Shown: piece by piece, positions 51,465 through 61,618 of the stretch
Layout of the letters: the number at the start of each line of letters is the position of its first letter
How positions within the stretch are numbered: position 1 is the stretch's first letter
Assembly (NCBI RefSeq): GCF_051465645.1
Contig: NZ_CP195790.1
Location: forward strand, 4,278,001-4,342,000
DNA from: Planctomicrobium sp051465645
GTDB taxonomy: Bacteria; Planctomycetota; Planctomycetia; Planctomycetales; Planctomycetaceae
Direction: 5' to 3'
DNA length: 64,000 nt
Translations under genes and position numbers: made by a program
Notes under the pieces: generated by a model
What the model saw: only the letters and a program-made list of their open reading frames with translations
The model's database searches: none
Told to the model about the DNA's origin: nothing

Positions 51465-53636
51465 GTGCGTAATCAACCGTTCTCACAGTTGACTGCAGAT
51501 TGGGTGGAATCGACTTCAACGGTCGACCATTCCCGACGACGTCCCCTGATTCTGGCCGCTTTGATTGTTCTGCTTCAGCTCCCGATCATGGCTCGGCTGG
51601 TGCATATTCAGGCGTTTGTAGGGGAACGCTTTATTACCCCCTGGAAAACGCCTGCGATTGAGTTGGAAACCGTTCCGGCACGTGATGGGCGCATCGTCTC
51701 ACGCGACGGTGTTGTATTCGCTCAGGACGAAGTGGAATACGACATCTCGGTCGATTACCGTTGGCTCGAAACCCCGATGAATGCGTCGTGGCTCCGACGT
51801 CAGGCGATGAAAGAGCTGTCATCGAAGGATCGAAAGAATCCAGAGCGACGCAAGGAAATCGAACAACAGCTTCTCGCCCATCAGACGGAGTTACTGGCAA
51901 GTCTGGAAGCCGTCACCGGGGCCAGTTCGCAGGTGATGGCACAGCGGATGAGTGAGATCCAGAAGCGAATCGAGACGATGCGAGCGTCCGTCGAGCAGCG
52001 ACGCTTTCAGAAGGCTGAAGCCGCCGCTGCGGAGGAGTTTCAATGGTCTGACGGACTGACAGGTGTCGCGAGACTTGTCGTCGATGAACTGACCACGTCC
52101 CCAGATCGCTTCGCGGATGATCCGTTGATTCTGAAAGAGGAACTGCAGGATCATGTCGTCCTGAAGAACGTTCCCCTGCAGGTTGTCGCGACGATTCAGT
52201 CTCAACCTGCCCGATTTCGTGGTGTTCAGATCCGTTCAAATTCGTCGCGTCATTATCCGAGACAAACGCTCGCCTCACATGTCGTCGGAGTTCGTCGCCA
52301 TGTGGCAGACGACAACGATTCATCTGGTGTTCGCAAAGGCGAGGCCGGCGTTGAGAAATCACATCAGGCAGTACTTCAAGGGATTCCCGGAGAAACAAAA
52401 CGAATTCGGGATCGTCATGGAGAACTGGTTGAGTCAGAAGTGCTTCGATTGCCGCAGGATGGTCAGGACGTTGTGCTGACGATTGATTCTCAGCTGCAAC
52501 AGCTGGCAGAACAGGCACTCGATCGAGTTCTGTATCCGCCCCCACAAAGCCTTTCCGCCGGGGGAGTGATCCCACGTGGGGCCTGTCTGGTTGCGATGGA
52601 TGTCTGGACTGGTGACATCCTCGCGCTGGCGAACAGCCCTCGCCCATCATTGCCGGTCCTTGCTCGACCGACCGTTGAGGAGTGGGAACGACTGCAGCGT
52701 GATCCCGGGATGCCGTTGTTCTCGCGTGCGACTCAGATGGCACTCCCGCCGGGTGCATTATTCAAGTTAATTACAGCCACAGCGGCATTGGAGTCCGGCA
52801 TCACCGCGCCAGGTGAGATTCTGCATTGTCAGGGATTTCTCGATCAGCCGGATCGCTACCGTTGTTTGCTATTCCGACAGCAGGGGATCGGGCATGGCCA
52901 GTTGCTGTTAGACGAGGCCATCAGTCAGTCTTGTCAGGTTTGCTTTCACGACTTTGCGAGACGCATGGGCCCGGAGTCATTGCTCGGCTGGGCAACACGT
53001 TTCGGGTTAGGACAGCCAACCGGAATTGATCTTCCATCCGAGACCTCAGGAAAGCTTCCTTCGCTGGCATCGCTGGTTGCCCAAAGTTCGAACGGACGGC
53101 AGCGAGTGACTGGAGAAACACTGCAACTCGGAGTCGGTCAAGGAGCGGTTCTTGTCAGCCCGTTGCAGGTTGCCCGAGTGATGGCGGCGATTGCCAACGG
53201 GGGATATCTGGTGACTCCGCATGTTGCAAAAGTCGATGAAGATGAACTGGCACAACTCGCGCCACAGCGTATTCCGGGACTGAGTGCAGCGTCGATTTCT
53301 TTGCTGCGTCGCGGGCTCGAACAATCAGTTCAGAGCGAGAATGGAAACGCCCGTGGAGCGCAGGTTGATCTACTCCCGATGGCAGCGTTGTGTGGGACCG
53401 GCACAGTCGGAGAGAAAGCGGATCATGCCTGGATCGCGGGATATGCTCCCGCACAGAATCCCCGAGTTGCGGTTGTCGTGGTTCTGGAACATGGCGGAGC
53501 AGGTGAGAACGCCGCCCCTGTCTTTCGTGACTTCGTGCTTGAATTGCTGGGGATGGGGGAGCTGCGACCGCCAGTGGTCACCCCGCCAGCAGCAGCTCCT
53601 GTGAGTTCACCGGGAGCACCACCTGACCCCCTGTGA
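51465..53636 (+). CDS. mrdA: PBP2-like transpeptidase homologue with altered catalytic motifs
   Basis: 723 residues. Start GTG at 51465, 12 bp after mreD. A cytoplasmic tip and one membrane helix (about 27-45), a pedestal/dimerisation region with an insert of charged helices (about 100-200), and a transpeptidase domain from about 345. The alignable motifs are abnormal: SxxK reads A431-L-F-K434 (PPG-ALFK), SxN reads S489-C-Q491, and KTG reads C643-G-T-G-T647, so the catalytic serine and the KTG lysine are lost. Flanking landmarks (NGGYLVTPHV, GVGQGAVLVSPLQ) are intact, so the fold is likely retained. The C-terminus is Pro/Ala-rich. Inferred: a structural or regulatory pseudo-PBP. Confidence 0.85.
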   Translation: MRNQPFSQLTADWVESTSTVDHSRRRPLILAALIVLLQLPIMARLVHIQAFVGERFITPWKTPAIELETVPARDGRIVSRDGVVFAQDEVEYDISVDYRWLETPMNASWLRRQAMKELSSKDRKNPERRKEIEQQLLAHQTELLASLEAVTGASSQVMAQRMSEIQKRIETMRASVEQRRFQKAEAAAAEEFQWSDGLTGVARLVVDELTTSPDRFADDPLILKEELQDHVVLKNVPLQVVATIQSQPARFRGVQIRSNSSRHYPRQTLASHVVGVRRHVADDNDSSGVRKGEAGVEKSHQAVLQGIPGETKRIRDRHGELVESEVLRLPQDGQDVVLTIDSQLQQLAEQALDRVLYPPPQSLSAGGVIPRGACLVAMDVWTGDILALANSPRPSLPVLARPTVEEWERLQRDPGMPLFSRATQMALPPGALFKLITATAALESGITAPGEILHCQGFLDQPDRYRCLLFRQQGIGHGQLLLDEAISQSCQVCFHDFARRMGPESLLGWATRFGLGQPTGIDLPSETSGKLPSLASLVAQSSNGRQRVTGETLQLGVGQGAVLVSPLQVARVMAAIANGGYLVTPHVAKVDEDELAQLAPQRIPGLSAASISLLRRGLEQSVQSENGNARGAQVDLLPMAALCGTGTVGEKADHAWIAGYAPAQNPRVAVVVVLEHGGAGENAAPVFRDFVLELLGMGELRPPVVTPPAAAPVSSPGAPPDPL

Positions 53637-53704
53637 ATTGATCAGCTTCCCGAGATGCGAAACATCCGTAAACAGCCTGGTGCGAGTCACATCTGCTGCT
53701 CATG

Positions 53705-56700
53705 TTACTTCAGCATGCACTTGATGCTGACTGCGACAAGAAACAGGATGATAAACAGGAACGTCAGATCACCCGACGACAACAGAACTCCAAGGATGCT
53801 CAACAGAATCGCAATGTTTGCGATGCGATTGAACACGGATTGCGGTTGATGGCAGCGGGATTTCCACCAGAATACGGCAGCGGCAATCAGCAGGCAGGGA
53901 ATGGTCCAAAGAAGGCCGGAAGCCCAAGTTCGCCATTCTGTTCCGCTGACCTGCAGTGAAAGTTCCGGGTTGCCGCCCACTCGTGAAAATGAAAGCTCAT
54001 GACCGGTCACTGGCAAGATCACTGGAATGGAAAGACTTCCTCCTTCAGTCCGCTTCGCCTGAGGGACACCCGCAGCCAGAGCGTCTGTGTCGGAGTTCGT
54101 GTCTCTGGGGAGCAATTCCTGACTTGTCTCTCCTTTGATCGCAGGAGTTGCTTTCTGGATTCTGTTACCGAGTTGTTCTTCTTTCATGCCGCCCATGCCG
54201 CCCACGACACGCATCTCGTCCGTGTCTGCCATGCCGCCGCCCATCCCTCCCATGCCTCCGGATTTGGAAAGGTGACGGTTTAAGTTTGTTCTTTTATTTC
54301 CAGAGGCGGGACCTCCAGATTGTCCAGAGAACGCTGGAGATGATTGAGGTTTCCCGGAAGGAATTGGCAGGTTTGATTCTGGTTCGGCATTTCGGCGAAT
54401 GATTGGGGCTTGCTGTTGAATCTGAGACCTTAAGCGGGAACGCTCTTGATGCTCATCAGCCTGATTGTCACGACGACCTTTTGAAATTTGTAGTTCCGAA
54501 AGGGAGAAGCCAAAGCTCTCATCTGCCTGTGGTGACTTCTGCTCGATGACGCGGTCCTGAATCGAATTGGACGAGATAATTGCTTCGTTCAAGTTCGTCA
54601 CGATTCCTCGGTTCCCAGCGCCCGATCCAGTCGCTTTTGACTCAGGAGAGACCTGAGTTGCGTTGCTGAGTTGCTCAGCTTTTTCGAGATCCTGCAAAAG
54701 TTTTTCGCTTTCCTGTTGGAACGGTGCGAAAACAGGATCGTATGAACCAAATGAACTTTGGCGTCCTCTGATTTGGTCCTTTAACTGTTTCAAGTTCTGC
54801 TTTACCAATGACTGACTGGAAGAGCTGGTTCCGAAGTCTGTCAGAACGCGATTCAACTCTGCCAAGTCAGAACGGTACCGTTGAATCGCCTGCATCTCGG
54901 CTTCGTACCACCCGGATTCCTCATGCCAGACAACATTTGTTCTGCTTGGATCGGTGTCCGGGACAGCCTTGAAGTGATCAGGAACATAAACGTTCCAGAC
55001 CGTCTGAGCAGTTGAAACACCGAACTCAGGTGAATCCTTTGGAGTCAAAATCGTTGGTGCAGGAATGGCGAGTTTGCGACTGAAAACACTGTAGGTCGAA
55101 GGCAATGTGCTGGACAGTTTTCCTGCCAGTATCACGTTGACATCAAACGAGAGATCCGCAGAACTGGTTTGCGGCAACGGAATCAGTTGAACCGGTTTGT
55201 CGCCGACTTTAGACAGAACTGTTCTCGATGGAACATTGCGAACAGTGACCGACAGAATCTCGGAGTCAGGTGGAATCTGCAAAGCAAGGAACTGCTGCCC
55301 TCGATTGCGAACACCATAGATTGCCTGAGAACGCCAGCTGCCATCTCGCTGCAATACGGTTGTCAGCATTGCCGAAAGCACAAGAGCCCGAGACGATTCG
55401 ACGCGCTGAGGCCGATCAATCTTCCACTCTGGATGCTGCTTTTCACGAACACGCACGATCTGTACTGCCTGACGAATCAGGTCGTTTGGAAGGTTCAGGG
55501 GAAGATCGTCGACAGTCAGCGGTTCGATCTTCTTCGGATCTGTCGGGGATAACTGGTTGGGAGACAGATTGACGAGAACGGCAAACTGTCGCTGACTCTG
55601 AAGTTCAGCAAAAGGATTCGGGCCAGACATCATCGGGAAATAAAGCTGCGGAGTCTTCACAATCTGATCGGCGGGGAGCGCGACCGTTGCTGCAGCGGTG
55701 ATCAGGAACTGATCTTGAACCGGTTCAATGACAGAGATGATCCAGCGACGAAATCCTCTCTCGCCAGGTTCGGATCGAATTTGACGCACTCCTCGAGCAT
55801 CGAAATCAAGCTGCCCGAGCCAGTCAGGAGTCGTGACCGCAAATGTGTCTGTTGAAGATTGTGTGACCGTCCAGCGGAACGTCATCCCGTAGTCGATGGT
55901 GGCGTCGCCAACCACGGTGCAGATTGCGGCATCAACCCGAACTTCTGGTGGCAGTTTGCGAACGTCGAGACGAATCTCCTCGGGTTCCCCGGTGGAAGTG
56001 AGTGCAAATTGAGCCGGTTCGCTGCGTAGCTTTCTCGAGTCTTCCGGCAAAGTTTCCGGGGGAACAGACTTCCAGCTTCCGGAGTCCGCAATGCTCGCCT
56101 GATCGCCTGGCTCCAGCCAGATTCCCAGTGAATTGGTGTGTTGATCGGCAACTGGCATCGGCAGGATAATGGCAACTTCCTGCGGGGCAGAGTCGCGTGG
56201 AAACTGACCTGTCAGACTGAGTTCAATCTCTCCGGTTCGTGGACGATCCAGTTCAATTGTCAGTCGTTGATCTTCGTCCCCGCCAGGATTGATGACGTAC
56301 CAATCCGTGCACTCTGCGCAGACAACATCGAGTGTCTGGAACCCTTGAGGAACCAGAATCTCAAATTGTCTGCGAGGCGTTTCGTTGATCTTCAGGCGGA
56401 TTCGTGTCGCAATCGCGAGCTTTCGTAAACCAAGGTGAACGCCGTGATCGGCGATGGCATGAACATTTCCAGCGCGACGTTCTAGCTGTAACTGCAGTTG
56501 AAACGGACGTGCTGCATAGCGATAGCTGAATGTCGCGGGCGTCTCGCGTTGAAACAATTCCTTTGGAAATGATGCAGCGTCAATCTGCTGCAGACCCTTC
56601 GCCTCACTGATGGCCACTTTCAACTCGGCAGGCGACTCGATGCCGATACGGCCGGTTTCTCTGGTGACTTCGACGGGTTCAAGTGTCTTGAGTTCGACGT

Positions 56701-59700
56701 TCTGAGAGTCCTCATCGGAAGCGATGGGTTGGAACAGTTCAATCTGAAACTTCGTCTGATCAGCGACTTCCCGTCGGAACTGCACTGTCAGATGACGCTT
56801 CTCATTCTCGCCAGACGCGATTCCCCAACCTGCGAGATCCGACCCGCTCAGTTGGCGGACAGAGAGACCTTCCGGCAGGACGAATCGCAATTCGGCAACG
56901 GCTCCCTGTCGAACAGTGAGTTGAAAATCCTGACGCTGATTCAAGCCGACGTCGGACACCGAAACGGCCAGTGTCGATTCCAAGTGCTGAACGTTGGATG
57001 TCTCTGATTGTTGACGTTCTGGCTGCCATGAAATGGAGATCTTGCCTCCACGATCGACCGGAGTCTGAATCGCGGAGCGCTTGTTGACTTCCAGTCGTTG
57101 AAAGAGATTAGAACCTCCGTTCACGAGCAGGCGCTGCGGTTCTTTGGACTCTGGTGGGAAGAAGGTCAGAGCACCTGCTGTGACGCGGTCTGTCTCCAGA
57201 ACAAACTGGCCTGACTGCTTCGTCACTTCGCCAAGCACAATGAATTCCGCATCGATCAGATGCAGTCCTCGCTTAGGAAGGACAACTCCTGCGAATCCAT
57301 CTTTGTCGACCGTGATCGCAGCGTTCTCAGTACCGATTTTCGCATTCTGCACGCTGACTTTACGCACAGGGAGACGCAGTGTCTGCGGCGTTTCAGTCTG
57401 ATTGATTGCCACCCAACGGGCGGTGATGCGAATCCGTCCGGCAATCGCACCTGGTTCCACTTCTGCCACGTAATTTGCTTCTGCAATGGATGCCGGCTCC
57501 GTCCCTGCGATCGCAATTCCGGTTTCCGGGTGCGCCTGCTTCCAGAGTTGTTCATAGAGTGCTGGAGGAACCCAGACTCGATCAGCAGCCGTCAGCGTCT
57601 CTAATGAGGTATACGGAATGACGACGTACGGTGCCTGTGGTTTCGGAGGAGCAGGTTTCTGAGAGTCCTGAGCCAGCAATGGAGATCCGGTCAACAGACT
57701 GGCTGCGATGATCAGCCCACAGGAGATGCCATTCAGGCTTTGTGGTTGAAGTGATTTCTGAGAGTCATTGCACTTTGGTTGGCCAAGGCAATACAGGCCC
57801 CAGAAAATCAGACTGGCTGCTCCGCCGAGGAAGATGCCAGCAACGACAATTTCGGTCCAGCCAAAGGTGAGGCTGAGTACGGCTAACGGCAAAACGAAGG
57901 TCATAACTGCCCAGAGCCGACGCGTTCGCGAAGAAGCGTTTCTTAGCATCCAACCAATTGCGGCCGTGCTGACTGCAAGAATCAACTGAATCATTTGGGC
58001 AGTCGTTCTGTCGGCGGTTTTGATGAGGAGCGGAGTTTCCTGACCGGGAGGCAGATTTCCACGATAGAGGAACTGCTGATGTTGTGAGTCCTCAGGGATG
58101 TGTAATGTCGCTGCAAGTGACAGACGCGCGTTCTGCTTTTCCTTCCGGATGCTCTTGCCTTGTTCGTAATAATAGAGATCTGACACTGGAGGAGCCTGTG
58201 GTGCCATTCGTCCCACTGGAGCAGATGTGGGAGCGGCAGGTTCTTTCGGCATCGGGATGGAAGACCGCTCTTGAATACTCAACTCCACAGCTGGATGTGC
58301 TTCAGGGAGAGTCTGTGTTGGAGCAAGTTTGTCGTGTTGAACCCGGCCTTCATGTCTGACGGTACTCATTACAAAGATGAGAGACAGAACGACGATCACG
58401 GTCAGGATGAAAATAGAAATATAGAAGCAACCGGAAGCCAGTGTCTTGGCACGCATACTTACCAGGAAGTAAATCGTTCCCCCAAACAAAGCGAGAGCGG
58501 CGAGTTTGAAGAGTAATTCCGGAATCGAAACAGCCCCGATTTCACGACGAGCACGATCCACCCAGAGGTTCCAATTGAAGAGTGATGAGGATTGAGGCTG
58601 ATACACCCCCCGGCTGTTCAAGACCACAAGCGAGTCGGGATAATGGACGTCCCATGTTTGCTCAAGAATCGGTAGTGGTTGTTCCTGCCCGGTTCCGGAT
58701 GTAATGGCAAATCGCGGTGGAATCAGTGATTGCTTTGAGACGGATTCAATCTCTTCATTGGTTTGATCGAAAAGCAATTTCAGAGTGTGGCTTTGATTGG
58801 AATTCAGTTGGCTAAGTGGAATTCTCAGTCCATCGGTGGCCTGACGAATTTCAACAGGCTGGTCATCGATGAGAGCGGCCCACAATCGTGAATTCGCAGG
58901 CAGATCAACAACCAGATTCTGCATTCCGACGGCAGTGAAATTGAGAATCCCTTGCTGCTGAATCAGCCCAGCATCACTGAAGACGCTCGTCATTTTCAAC
59001 TGGGAACCGACAGCGGAAGGAATGCTTCCCTTCGCGAACTGCGTTGAAGTGACTTTCAATGACCATCCCGGTTGCGCATAACGGAAGCCTGCGACAACGC
59101 GTGCTGTGGATGGGAGACTTTCCGTCGGGAAATCGATGGGGTCGACGATCTGCAGTGGCTGTCCATCGGCGCCCAGATCAACGATGCGTACGTCCTCGTC
59201 TTCTGCTCCGTTCACGGCAATGAATCCGCTTTGTGCAGTGGCATCAGTGAAGCGGAGTTCGACCGGTTGGAACTCGTCTGCGGCCCCGCGAGGGAGCGAG
59301 ACTCGTGTTTTGAGGAGATAAACTCCTCGCAGCGGCTGATCGCAGTTCAGGAGCCACGGACGAACCCCGTTGATTGGTGCTCCTGGAACTTGCTCCAGTA
59401 GTTTGGCGGGAACGGTGGTTCCATCGTTTACTGGTTCAAGGGTGAAGCGGAGCTGATCGCCAGCCTGTTCGCTGGCGCTGATCTTCAACGAGCGCACACC
59501 GCCGCCGGATATTGAAAGACGTGACTGAATCTGAGTGGTGACGGTTTCCCGCTCCACCCGGAAGAGAGAAACTGTTTCTGCTGTCAGAGTGCCTGGTCGT
59601 CGGGCGATCTGAAGTTGTCCTTGATAGGTGGTTTCCTGACCAGCAAAACCGAGTCGCAATGATTCGGATTGCTGAGTCAGTTTCTGGTTTAATGATTCCA

Positions 59701-61618
59701 TCTCGGCTTTTCGAGCGGGATCAAGGCCGACGACATCGACCGGCGACACTTCCAGCACGGTATCTGCACAGATCCCATACAGAATCTCGACCATGCCTGC
59801 CTGCATCAGTTTCACGTACGGCAACGGAACCGACATCGGAGTCTGCTGGATCGGCCAGCCTTCCGGCTCATGAGTTGCATGGACAGCGAGCGTCTGAATC
59901 TGGCCTGGCTGAAGTGGCTTTGCTGGTTGAATACGGAGTTCCTGAACCCCGGCCTCGGCGTTCACGACTTCCCATGTCACTTCGACACCGGGCATCTCGA
60001 CGGTGTCGATGTAGTAATCGGCAGGGAGACGCAAGCGAACTTCGAAAACAGGTGAGCGGCGTGGTTGCAGGCCGATCGTTGATGAGAGGACCAGCGTTGA
60101 ATCGCGAATCAGCAGAACATTCGTAATCGCTGCCTGCAGCGGACTTTCTTTCAGCTCTGTGAGGAACTCCAACTGGAAGTCGTCTCGCCAGACATCAAAC
60201 GCAATTTGTGATGAAAAGTCAATTGCCGTCTGACCCGGTTTTGTCGCATCGACGGAGGCCCCTTTGATGACAGTTGGACGAACCCCATTCTGGTTCACTG
60301 TCTGCACACGGACCATGTCAGGGACATTGACCCAGATTGCTCCGGTGTGAGCGGTGATGTCTTCGATCTGAAACTGGGGAACAGTCCATGCCTGCCCGAG
60401 AGCGGGAGACAGAATTCCACGAACCGAAAGTCGGCGTTGACCATCAAATGGCAGCCGGTACTTCAAAATCAGACGGGTTTGATCTTTGTTGGATTCATCA
60501 TCTTCAAGTGTCCATGATTCCAGTCCTTCAGACTCCACCTGAGTGATCTCCAGATTACTCGGGATACGGCAGTCCAACTGATTGATCTGGTGCCCGTAGA
60601 CTTGCAGTTGCGTGACTGCATTCCACGTCACTTCACCGGGCTGAATCGCGACGTGATAAAGCGTGTTGGCGAACGTCAATAAATCTGTTTGCGTTGCCTG
60701 ATTGCGATCAGTAATTGTCAGTTCGAGTTTTGGTTGTCCACCAATCGGAATCTTGTAAACAACAGGCGATTCCGACTCTTTCTCGGGGGCGAACGTCAGG
60801 CCATTGGCGAGAACAATCTTCTTTGTCGGCAGGCTGAGCTGGAATGTTCCATTGGAGCCGCCGAGCAATTGAAAGCCAGCGAGTTGATCACTTCCTGTTG
60901 TCTGCATGGCGCAAGACAACGTCAGTTGCAGGGAATGCGTGCCAGCGTTTGGGAAGAAGACTCGCAGAGTGTTCCAGTCCGGACCTGTGCGAGCGACTGC
61001 AACCGGTTCTCCCTTCAACGTTGCGGACTCAACGCTCCAGCCTGAGACTGGCAGATCAACCGTACTGGCGGGGTTTGAGGTCGTGATGCTGATTGTGACT
61101 TTGGCGACCAGTCGTTGCCCGGAGACGGTGACCTGATAGTCCGAAGTTCCGATGACTGGTTGTTGTGAAGTTCCTGTCGGCCACTTCAGTGAATCGCGTG
61201 CCGCTTTGACGAGCTTCTCGAATTCATCGCGAGAGAGCAGGGCTGACTTTCCCTGCTTCGCAATCACTTCACCCAGAAATTCCCCTGGAAGATAGATCTG
61301 CTGAATCTCGGTGATATCCAGAACTGGAGGAGGCAGCACTGGTGTTGGAATCGGTGCTGAGATCCGCTGATTCGCAGCCGCCTCAGGGGCAGGGGGCTTC
61401 TCTTCTGCAGCAACAACCGAGACGAGTGACATCCACGCCAGACAGAGCATCAGGTAACGCAACGGCCAGCCAGAGCGAATCGTCTTCGCTGCTGGATTGC
61501 GATGCGTCGATGAATTTCGCTCTAAAGGGTTACTGATGGCTGGAAACATGATTTTGCTCACTGCAACGTTCCGACAGAAATTCACGCGGACAGGCCGAAA
61601 GTGTCTCAACAGCAGCAT
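53705..61618 (-). CDS. giant exported multi-domain membrane protein
   Basis: 2637 residues; no recognised family. Signal-type segment near 50-70 (LMLCLAWMSLVSVVAAEE). The first ~1030 residues are beta-sandwich-like. Membrane helices occur at about 1040-1085, 1206-1222 and 1234-1278. A second signal-like segment (CGLIIAASLLTGSPLLAQ) is near 1300, after which a further exported-type beta-rich half runs to about 2230, then a charged coiled-coil-like region (about 2230-2330), a Met/Gly-rich segment (GGMGGMGGG, near 2480) and two helices at the C-terminus (about 2565-2585, 2598-2637). The layout suggests a fusion of two ancestral genes. The ATG at 61618 overlaps the stop of the upstream gene (TAATG); 61549 is an alternative start. 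Confidence 0.8.
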   Translation of the reverse strand: MLLLRHFRPVRVNFCRNVAVSKIMFPAISNPLERNSSTHRNPAAKTIRSGWPLRYLMLCLAWMSLVSVVAAEEKPPAPEAAANQRISAPIPTPVLPPPVLDITEIQQIYLPGEFLGEVIAKQGKSALLSRDEFEKLVKAARDSLKWPTGTSQQPVIGTSDYQVTVSGQRLVAKVTISITTSNPASTVDLPVSGWSVESATLKGEPVAVARTGPDWNTLRVFFPNAGTHSLQLTLSCAMQTTGSDQLAGFQLLGGSNGTFQLSLPTKKIVLANGLTFAPEKESESPVVYKIPIGGQPKLELTITDRNQATQTDLLTFANTLYHVAIQPGEVTWNAVTQLQVYGHQINQLDCRIPSNLEITQVESEGLESWTLEDDESNKDQTRLILKYRLPFDGQRRLSVRGILSPALGQAWTVPQFQIEDITAHTGAIWVNVPDMVRVQTVNQNGVRPTVIKGASVDATKPGQTAIDFSSQIAFDVWRDDFQLEFLTELKESPLQAAITNVLLIRDSTLVLSSTIGLQPRRSPVFEVRLRLPADYYIDTVEMPGVEVTWEVVNAEAGVQELRIQPAKPLQPGQIQTLAVHATHEPEGWPIQQTPMSVPLPYVKLMQAGMVEILYGICADTVLEVSPVDVVGLDPARKAEMESLNQKLTQQSESLRLGFAGQETTYQGQLQIARRPGTLTAETVSLFRVERETVTTQIQSRLSISGGGVRSLKISASEQAGDQLRFTLEPVNDGTTVPAKLLEQVPGAPINGVRPWLLNCDQPLRGVYLLKTRVSLPRGAADEFQPVELRFTDATAQSGFIAVNGAEDEDVRIVDLGADGQPLQIVDPIDFPTESLPSTARVVAGFRYAQPGWSLKVTSTQFAKGSIPSAVGSQLKMTSVFSDAGLIQQQGILNFTAVGMQNLVVDLPANSRLWAALIDDQPVEIRQATDGLRIPLSQLNSNQSHTLKLLFDQTNEEIESVSKQSLIPPRFAITSGTGQEQPLPILEQTWDVHYPDSLVVLNSRGVYQPQSSSLFNWNLWVDRARREIGAVSIPELLFKLAALALFGGTIYFLVSMRAKTLASGCFYISIFILTVIVVLSLIFVMSTVRHEGRVQHDKLAPTQTLPEAHPAVELSIQERSSIPMPKEPAAPTSAPVGRMAPQAPPVSDLYYYEQGKSIRKEKQNARLSLAATLHIPEDSQHQQFLYRGNLPPGQETPLLIKTADRTTAQMIQLILAVSTAAIGWMLRNASSRTRRLWAVMTFVLPLAVLSLTFGWTEIVVAGIFLGGAASLIFWGLYCLGQPKCNDSQKSLQPQSLNGISCGLIIAASLLTGSPLLAQDSQKPAPPKPQAPYVVIPYTSLETLTAADRVWVPPALYEQLWKQAHPETGIAIAGTEPASIAEANYVAEVEPGAIAGRIRITARWVAINQTETPQTLRLPVRKVSVQNAKIGTENAAITVDKDGFAGVVLPKRGLHLIDAEFIVLGEVTKQSGQFVLETDRVTAGALTFFPPESKEPQRLLVNGGSNLFQRLEVNKRSAIQTPVDRGGKISISWQPERQQSETSNVQHLESTLAVSVSDVGLNQRQDFQLTVRQGAVAELRFVLPEGLSVRQLSGSDLAGWGIASGENEKRHLTVQFRREVADQTKFQIELFQPIASDEDSQNVELKTLEPVEVTRETGRIGIESPAELKVAISEAKGLQQIDAASFPKELFQRETPATFSYRYAARPFQLQLQLERRAGNVHAIADHGVHLGLRKLAIATRIRLKINETPRRQFEILVPQGFQTLDVVCAECTDWYVINPGGDEDQRLTIELDRPRTGEIELSLTGQFPRDSAPQEVAIILPMPVADQHTNSLGIWLEPGDQASIADSGSWKSVPPETLPEDSRKLRSEPAQFALTSTGEPEEIRLDVRKLPPEVRVDAAICTVVGDATIDYGMTFRWTVTQSSTDTFAVTTPDWLGQLDFDARGVRQIRSEPGERGFRRWIISVIEPVQDQFLITAAATVALPADQIVKTPQLYFPMMSGPNPFAELQSQRQFAVLVNLSPNQLSPTDPKKIEPLTVDDLPLNLPNDLIRQAVQIVRVREKQHPEWKIDRPQRVESSRALVLSAMLTTVLQRDGSWRSQAIYGVRNRGQQFLALQIPPDSEILSVTVRNVPSRTVLSKVGDKPVQLIPLPQTSSADLSFDVNVILAGKLSSTLPSTYSVFSRKLAIPAPTILTPKDSPEFGVSTAQTVWNVYVPDHFKAVPDTDPSRTNVVWHEESGWYEAEMQAIQRYRSDLAELNRVLTDFGTSSSSQSLVKQNLKQLKDQIRGRQSSFGSYDPVFAPFQQESEKLLQDLEKAEQLSNATQVSPESKATGSGAGNRGIVTNLNEAIISSNSIQDRVIEQKSPQADESFGFSLSELQISKGRRDNQADEHQERSRLRSQIQQQAPIIRRNAEPESNLPIPSGKPQSSPAFSGQSGGPASGNKRTNLNRHLSKSGGMGGMGGGMADTDEMRVVGGMGGMKEEQLGNRIQKATPAIKGETSQELLPRDTNSDTDALAAGVPQAKRTEGGSLSIPVILPVTGHELSFSRVGGNPELSLQVSGTEWRTWASGLLWTIPCLLIAAAVFWWKSRCHQPQSVFNRIANIAILLSILGVLLSSGDLTFLFIILFLVAVSIKCMLK
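54185..54260 (-). repeat. Met/Gly codon repeats in the giant gene
   Basis: Short ATG/GGC-type codon repeats on the minus strand at 54185-54203 and 54231-54260 encode two GGM/GMGG-rich segments separated by ADTDEMRVV. Probably a low-complexity linker; slippage-prone. Confidence 0.6.
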
